This document shows, in pieces, positions 54,701 through 63,700 of a stretch of 64,000 nucleotides of DNA. The translations under genes and the position numbers were made by a program. Within the stretch, counting starts at the first letter, position 1. The number at the start of each line of letters is the position of its first letter. Origin of the DNA: Ensifer sesbaniae (lineage in GTDB: Bacteria; Pseudomonadota; Alphaproteobacteria; Rhizobiales; Rhizobiaceae); the NCBI RefSeq assembly GCF_013283665.1, contig NZ_JABEKU010000002.1, positions 62,001-126,000 on the forward strand, written 5' to 3'. The notes below the pieces were generated by a model. It did no database searches and was not told the DNA's origin. It saw nothing but the letters and a program-made list of their open reading frames with translations.

Positions 54701-57700
54701 GTTCGTCCGCAACGGGGCCGGCGACCGGATCATCCGCACTGATGGCGAGAACTGGGCCGATTTCGGCTTTGGAACCGGTACCCTGTTTATCAGCGGCGGC
54801 GGGGCCAACAGCGGCACCTACACCGTTACCGGCGTCAGCGGCAGCACCTTGATCCTGTCAGTCGTCAACAGCGTCACGGAAACGACGCTCACCAAGACCT
54901 TCGATCAGTCGATCATCACGCTCACGCCCAACAAGGCGAAGACCGCCGACGATATCCATTTGCTGATCAACGCCAAGAATCTGCCCATCGGCGGGCTTGA
55001 GGACGGCAACACCTATTACGTCCGTGGCATCAGCGGCCCCGGCGACGACACTTTCGAATTGTGGGACGCGCCGACCGGCGGCACGCAGATGACGTTGACG
55101 CCGACCGGGCTCGCCGGTCCCTATGCCAACCATCGCATTGGTGCGCTGGCTGTCGATATCTCAAGCGATGCAACCAGCGAGCAACAACTGCGCATCGATC
55201 TCAACGATGCCGTGACCTCGGCGGCTGGGGGGCAATTCCTGTTCGGCCCCGGCCGGGTGCCTCTCAGCGAAATTGCACCGCAATCGGGTGATGGCGTTTC
55301 TTCTGCCTATTCGAAGGGCTCCGGTGGCGGTTTTGTCGGCGTTAACGGCAATGACGCCAATATCACCAGCAACCCGAACGTAACCGCGACCATCGCGGCA
55401 ACGCTTGTGACGACCAGCGGCGATGTCTCGATCAACACATCGGCCACCACCAATACAACGGCGCATGCGGTCAACGGCACCGGCGGTTTCGTCGCTGTCG
55501 GCGATGCCGACGCCAACAGCTACCAGGACGTCAACAGCGTCGCCTCCGTTGGCGACGGCACCCGTATTGTCGCAGGCAAGAACTTCACCGTTGCCTCCAG
55601 TACGAATGTCAACACCGGCGCCTCATCGCACGCAAGCGCCGGCGGGGCAGTTGGCGTCGCCTCACCGACGACCGTTGTCTGGATCGAGTACAACAGTGCC
55701 TCAACGATCGGCTCCGATGCCATCGTCGTTTCCGGCGAGCTTGCAAAACTGACGGCCTACTCCGAAGCAGGCGTCTCCGCGAAATCCACCGGCTCGGGTA
55801 TCGGCTTCGGCGGCGATGGCGACGCCATCACCCATGTCTATATCGGTATCGCCGATCCGAACCCCGATCTGGATCAAGCCGATACCATCACCACCCTCGG
55901 TGATCGGGCTGTTCTGAGCGCCAAACGCGCAGTTGCCAGCGCGAAAGTCGGACGTTTCGATGTCTTCTCAGGCAGCGACGGCCGCGGCGCAGGCTTCTAT
56001 GGTGAGGGCCAGGCCGAAAGCACGCTGACGGCGCGTCCGAAGGCGGAAGTTCATATCAATGCCGATTCCGAACTGACCGGCTGGGAAGGTGTCGATCTCG
56101 TCACGCGCTACGACAACGTCAAGACCCATGCCAAGTCCTATGCCCGCGCGACCGGCCTCTTCGGCTTCGTCGATTCCGATGCGCACAACGATACGGACGT
56201 GGCGTCGAAGATATTCGGTGCCGCCGGCGCTCTGGTGACCGCCGGCCCGCGTAATAACAGTGATGCCGTGCTTGGCCATCCGGATTATCCGCAGGAGCCG
56301 GCGGCGTCGAGCGAACATTTGGCGCTCTATGCTTCCACGGTCAACGGTTCAATTTCTCAGACGGACGATGCGGATCACAGCAAGCGCTCGCTTGCCGCCG
56401 GCGGCTCTGATGGCAGCAGCCCCGACGATCGGCCGCAACAGATCGATTTCAATTCGGATGTCCTGATCCTTTCCGGACGTTCGCCCGAATTGGTGGTCAA
56501 GCAACTCGTCATCGGCGCCGATGGCCAGATCGATGTTGCAGTCGAAGTCACTGTTAACGACAGCGCGAGTGGCGGCGGTAGCAGCGAAGGTGAGGGCGAT
56601 ACGATCCAGAGCGACGACATCGTCGTCAACGATATCGTCAATCCCGGTCCGGGCGACGTCGTCTTCGATTCCGATGAGATGATCGGTTCCGGCGGTACCT
56701 GGACGTTCCGCGACACGTTGCAGCGCGTCACGATCCGGAACGAGTCCGACAAGGACATTATCATCAACAACATCGACGTCGTGACCGACGAGCAACCGCT
56801 TGCCTGGCTGAACCCGTCGAAGACCGTGACGCTCACCTTCAACATCGAACGCGAGGTGGCGCCGACGCTGATCGAGATCACCGACACGGGTGGCCACTCG
56901 GACATCTACATCAACGGCACCATCGAAAACCCGATCGGGACCACTTCGATCGTCAATACCGATGGATCCGTATTCGTGACCAACGATCGCGGTGTCGTCG
57001 GCAGCGATGGCCGGGCATCCCTGATCCGCACACACGTCCTCAATATCCGTGCCGAGGAAAGCGTTGGAACGACCGGAAACCGCGTCAATGTCGACATCGT
57101 CGACAGTGCCGGGCTGCCACAACTCATCAGCTTCGATACCGGCCGTGTCAGCGGCTTGACCGAGCAGATCTTCCTCGGCCACGAAAACCGCTTCTACACC
57201 GGCCAACTCGTGCGTTACGACGCGATCAGCACTGCGATCGGCGGGCTTGTCGACGGCGGCTACTACTATGTCATCGCCTCGTCCGACGGCCTGAGCGTCA
57301 GGCTGGCAAGCACGCTGGCGAACGCCCTTGCCGGCGTTGCGATCAATCTTTCGCCGAGCGGGCCGCTCACCAACCAGCACAGCCTGATTTCGGCCGAGAC
57401 CTTCACGGTCGATGCCGTCCAGAATGTCAATCTCGACCTCAAGGCCCTGCTGCGCGAAGACCTCGGCGGCGGCTATTACGTTGTTGAAATCGACCGGATC
57501 AGCGCCGGTGATACCGCCAACGTGCTGCTGCAGGCGAGCATCGAGCAGACCGGCGCCGGCGCCTCGGGCGGCGTGCTCGTCAAGGCGCCGAGCCAGGCTG
57601 CCGGGCTCACACACTACAATTTCTTCCGGCCGGATAGCGGCTCCCCCGAACCGCTTAGCCGTGGCGTCTTCGCAACGGGCAATACGGCGATCGCCTCGAC

Positions 57701-60700
57701 CTATGACTTCCGTGGCATCGACCCCGCAACCGGCAGCCGGACTCTGCCCGGCCTCCAGGCCGGATCCGTAACCACTGGTGGCGACATCATCGTTGCTGCC
57801 GCAAATCCCGCGCCCATCGCAACGACCATCAATGTTCTCGGGATCACCGAGATTGCCGGTAACGGCGACATCGATGTGGTGACCAACGGCTATATCGCCC
57901 TCAGCGAGAAGACCGGTGACATGCGCGTCGAGCGCATCAAGTCGACCGCCTCGGATGTACTGCTCTATTCGCCGCGACGCATTCTCGATGCGCGCGGTCT
58001 GACGGAGGGTGACGTCGAAGCCGACGTCGCCGGCCGCAACATCACCATGGCGGCCGGTGTCGGCCTCTTCAATCCGAACCATGCACAGGTCGCCGCGCAG
58101 GTTCTCAACCCGACGCTGCTCGACATCAATTCGCCGCTCGGGGGCATCGGCTTGCCGACGGATTTCCTCGAGATCAACGTCGACATCCGCAACGGCGTTG
58201 GCGGCCTGGGCGTGCTTAGGGCCTTCGATACCACCGCCGACAACACGCTCGGCATCTTCCTCGACGAAGTTGCCGGTGATCTTCTCGTCCACACCGTTCA
58301 CACGACCAGGGACATCTCGCTGCGTACCGTCGCCGGCTCGATCCTCGATGCCCGCAACAACGGCGCCGGCGACGATTTCGCCGACCTCATCGGCCAGAGC
58401 ATTGATCTCGACGCCAATGGCGGCGGCTCGATCGGTGCCTTTAACAACGACCTCGAAATCGACTCCTCGCGTGGCTCGTCCAACGACGACGTCGCCCTTG
58501 AAGCCGACAACAACATCTATCTGGCGGAAGCGCCCGTTAATCCCGGCGAAAGCGCCGGCAACCTACGCCTCGTGCTGGCGCATACCTATGACGGCGATAT
58601 CCGCATTACCGTTCGCGAGACGGGGGTCCAGGGTGAAAATCTCGACCTCCTGCACAGCGGCAGCGCGCGCTTCTCCGAAGACGGCGCCACCTTCCCGACC
58701 TTCCAGGCAGATGCCGAGCGTCTCATCCCGCATGGTCAGATCTTCGCCGAGAAGAGCAATGTGCAATTGCGCGTCGGCGACAACGTCACGCTTGACTCGA
58801 ACAGTGAAATCCTGGCCGCCAAGCGTATCGACATCTATGGCGACGTCACCGCCTTCGACGAAACCATCAGCCTGCTTGCCAATGCCGACATCGGCTTCGG
58901 CTCGGTCATGCTGCTGCGTGGGCGCATCATCGCCAATGCCGCGGTAACGCCAGGCAACAAGAGCAACGGTACGCCCGTAGGTACCGCCGCAGCGAAGACC
59001 AGTGCGCCGCACGCCACGAATCTGACCTGGATCTTCGGCAATACCGATGTCGATACAATCCAGTTCGGCGATCCCTCGGGCGCCGGCGGTACCAACAGCC
59101 AGGGCAGCCCCGGCTATATCTTCCTCGGCTCGAAGACCCGCGCCTATGGCAGCCAGACGCTCAACCCGGCGGTTGCCGATGGCGAAGACCGCTTCACCGT
59201 CTACTACCTGCAGGACACGGCGACTGAAACCTCGCCCAACATGACGACGGTCGCCGAGCATACGCTGACGCTCGACGGCGTCTCCGGCAGCGATCTCTAC
59301 CAGGTCTACACGCTTGGCTCGAACAATCCGGGCCGCGGCACGGCCGGCACGGACTTCAACCGGAACTACGTCATCAACGTGCTCGACACCGGGCGGTCGA
59401 ACGACGGGGTCGATGCGCTGAATATCTACGGTTACAACTCCGCTTTCAACGGCAAGGATGGCGACGGCAACAAGCCGATCGACGACATCTTCCTGCTGCG
59501 CGGTGCGAACTATCTGCCGCACGAAACCGCCGATCGGCCGGCCTATGTCGCAATGGTCTATGGGCAGCCCTCGACCTATGCGGACACCATTGAAGACAAC
59601 GAACCTTCGAACGAGAGTGCGCGCATCAATTATGACACGGCACTCAACGGACGTGTCACCATCGAAGGCCTCGGTGGTAACGACAATTTCTATTCGGACG
59701 ATACGACCGCCATCGTGTCGCTGCAGGGCGGGGCGGGGGACGACTCCTTCCAGATCGGGCAGATCTTCGGCAACAAGCGCACCGACGATCCGGAAAACGG
59801 CGCGACACCGTTCTTCGGCGGCGGCCTGCTTGCCCAGGATGTCTTCCCGGACATGCTCGCAACGACGCGCGGCTGGCTGAGCCCCGGCATCAGTGCGCCG
59901 CTGGTCGCCCAGGGCGGGACCGGCAATGACGAGTTCCGCGTCTATTCGAACCAGGCCGAACTGAGGCTCGAAGGCGACGACAACAACGACCTGTTCATCG
60001 TACGGGCCTTTGCGATCGCCGCGGTCGCCAATCAGGATTGGAACGGCGACGGCACGATCGATCAGGACGATCTGCCGGCCGTGACGCTCGACACCAATGG
60101 CGATGGCGTCATCAACTTTGCCGATGCCGATTCCACGCCTGACGACTATACCGACGACGTGATCGTGCGCGACGACCAGGGCGTCGCGATGCCGATCATC
60201 GGGCTTGGCTTCTCTGTTGCGCGGGCGCCCGATATCCGTGCCGGCGGCGGCGAAGATGAGGTCCAGTACAACGTCAACGCGCCGGTTTCCGTCGACGGCG
60301 GCACAGGCTTCGACAAGCTCGTTATCCTCGGCACGGAATTTGCCGACGACTTTGCAATCACCGAACGCGGCATTTTCGGCGCCGGCCTCAATGTGCGCTA
60401 CACGACGATCGAAGTGGTCGAGGTCGACGGTCTCGAAGGCGACGACGAATTCTTCGTTCAGTCGACCGCCTTCGGCGTTGCCTATCGCGTCATCGGCGGC
60501 CTCGGATCCGATACGATCAACGTCACCGGCGACGTGACCGAAGACATCGTGACCCGAGAGCTCGAAGGAGCCTCCGGCGCTGTCGATCATCTCGTCACGT
60601 CGGGCGACGCGCTCTATGACGGCGTGCTCGTCGACGGCTTCGACTATAACGTCGCTTCCGAAGACGAAGGCATTATCCGCATCGACGAAACCGGCGGTTT

Positions 60701-63700
60701 CACTGCCGTGCGCGAAGGCGGTCCGGTCAATGTCGACAGCTATACGGTGAAGCTTGCGGTCGCTCCGCTTGCGGGTCAGGTGATCTATGTCACCGTCTCG
60801 GCGGCACGCTCGCCGCAGGAGGAGGAAGACGGCACGCTCTTGAACCCCGCGCCTTTGCCGAACGGCCTCGGCGACACGATCTGGCTGTCCACCGTCAACC
60901 CTGGCGGCATCGTCACCGACAGCGACTTCCAGCATGTCATCACCGTCAACGGCGTGCTGCAGATCATCAACGATCGTGCCGTCGTTCTCCGGTTCGACAG
61001 CAGCAACTGGATGAATGCGCAGACGGTCTATGTCTATGCGCCTGACGATCCGCGCGCAGAAGGCGACCGCGTGGTCGTTATCCAGCACAGCGTGATTTCC
61101 GATCTCAGCGGCGTCGACACCAACGTCATTGATATCGATGCCGAATACCCCGATGGCGACCCCTTCGACGCGGCTGACGTCCGCAATGTCGAAGTACTCC
61201 TCAGGGACAACGACACGCCCGGGATCTATGTGACCGAGGTCGCGGCCGGCACGAACATCGAAGATGGCCAGTCTCTCGTTATCGAAGGCAGCCCGGCGAC
61301 CCAGCTGACGGATGAAATCCTTGTTCAGCTCCAGACGGCGCCGGAGGCAGGCGACATCATCGTCGTCAAGCTTTTCCTCAACGAGGCGAGTGACGAGGAT
61401 ATCCAGATCTTCGATGTCGACGATCCGACGAACACCTTCAACTCGGTCGGCGACCGCATGTACAAGCATGCTGACGGCTACTGGCGACTGACCTTCGACC
61501 ACACCAATTGGGACGATCCGGTCCGCATCGGCGTTGAGGCGCGTGACGATATCCCGCGGGAAGATCCGCACACGGCAGTCATCTACTTCCAGCGCGACGA
61601 CGTGCTGACGACCGACGCCGACCACGACTATGTCTTCCCGAACCTTAGGTCCGGGCCTGGCTATGTCGATATCGAAGTCATCGACAACGACACGGCGGGC
61701 GCTGTGGTGCTCCAAAGCGGCGGCACGACGGTGCTCAATGCCGATGGCAGCGACACGGACGACTACACGATCCGGCTGACGAAGGAGCCCGGCACCACCG
61801 TACAGGTTGCGATCGTCACCGACGGGCTAGCGGATGTCGTTAGCGTCAACGGTGTCGCCGTCACACCCGGCTCGGGCTATACGGTGATCGGCGGGCTGAG
61901 GCCGACGCAGATTTTCGACGGCAACCTCGTCTTCAGCAATGACGGCCTCAACGGCAAGATCACGCGCGGCACGGGCGCCGATCTCGGCAGCTTCGTCGAC
62001 GAGGGCTTCTTCGTCGGCCAGCAGATCCGCATCGGCAACGCCGGCGGCAACACCGGCGATTATTACATCACCGCGATCGACACGGTGGACGGCAAGTTCA
62101 TCAAGGTCGACCGCACGTTCGGTACCGGCGGCCAGCTTACCGACGTCATCCTCTCGGACCTCGCCAGCGAAGGTGCCTTTACCGGCGATATCCAGTTCCA
62201 TACGGTTCTCGAGAACGGCACGCTCACCTATCGGATGACGATCGCCGGCCTTGCCGACGATGCGGACGGCTGGCTCGCCTATGGCTTCCTGGAAGGCCAG
62301 TGGATCCGCGTCTTCGACGCCGCCGACAATGTTATCGGCAACTTCAAGATCGCGATCATCCGCGGCGAAAACGATACCAAGGATGCCACGATCCAGATCA
62401 CCTCAGAGAATGCGGCGCTGCTGCCGGCCGGCAGCACGCTTTCGGGCGTCAAGGTGCTGCGCACAGCGGCGGTCGCGACGTTCAATCCGGGGAACTACTC
62501 TGTCCAGCAGACGGTCGTCCTGCAGGCGGACGAGAACTACGAGGTCCCCGTCACGCGTGAAGGCGTGAAGGTCTTCCCGGTGTCGGGACATTACCTGTCG
62601 AAGTTGCGCGGCCCGCTGGCTGTCGAAGGCGGACCGACGGGTGCCGACCGCTCGCTGGAAAACGGCCTGAAACTGCCGGGCGAAGCGGACGACTTCCTGA
62701 TCGCGATCGGCGCGCAGCCGCCGGAATCACAGCAGATCGACGTGCTCAACATCTTCAACGACACCAGCAAGGAAGATGTCGACGGCCTGATGACGCAGAC
62801 GACGCTGACCGGCTTCAACATGGCCGACGATCTGAGTCTCGGCCTCGGTGTCACAGGCGACCCGACCTTCGGCGAATCCGGTTTCTTCCCGGGCGGTATC
62901 AGCTTCGGCAAGATCAGCGTCGGCGCCGACGGCCAGTTCGGCACCAACGCCACGAAGAGCACGATCGAGGTCGTCAACCTCATGCTCGGCGAGGGCAATG
63001 ACGGCCTCGTCATTCAGGGCACGCTCGATCCGGCACCGTCCGTTCAGGTCACCAACACCTTCACGGTGACGCCGAACGGCAGCAATGGCGGCACGATCGT
63101 GCGCACAGGCTTCGATTGGAAGGCAATGGGCTTCCTCGTCGGCCAGACCGTGCAGATTGCGGGGCAGGCAGGCACATGGACCGTCGTCGCGATCAATGAC
63201 GCGCTCATCGATCCGCTGCATCCGGAGGAAGGCGCTGACCCGAACGACAATTCGATCCTGGTCTTGAGCGGCTCGTCGCTTGCCGGCGTTGCCAGTGGCT
63301 CGCTGACAATCACCGCGATCGACAAGGACGTGATCACCGTCAACAAATCCGTCGACGTTGCCCAGACGATTGCCGGCGGGATCATCGTGCGCACCGACGG
63401 CGGCGCATGGACCGGCTTTGCGGTCGGCGACTTCATCAGCATCAACGAAGACTTCGCCAAGGGCGAGTACCAGATCGTCTCGATTTCCGGTTCAACCATG
63501 CGTGTCGTCGGCGGCCAGCTTCCGCTGGTCAGCGATGCGCCGAGGACCATCAACCGCATCAACCCGGTCACCAATGCGATCCTGCAAACGGTGGTCACCG
63601 ATGTCAGCATCGATCCGACCTATACCGGTGGCATCGTCACCCGTCAGGACGGCATCAAGTGGGCAGATGAGGGGTATCTTGCCGGTCATCTCATCACCAT

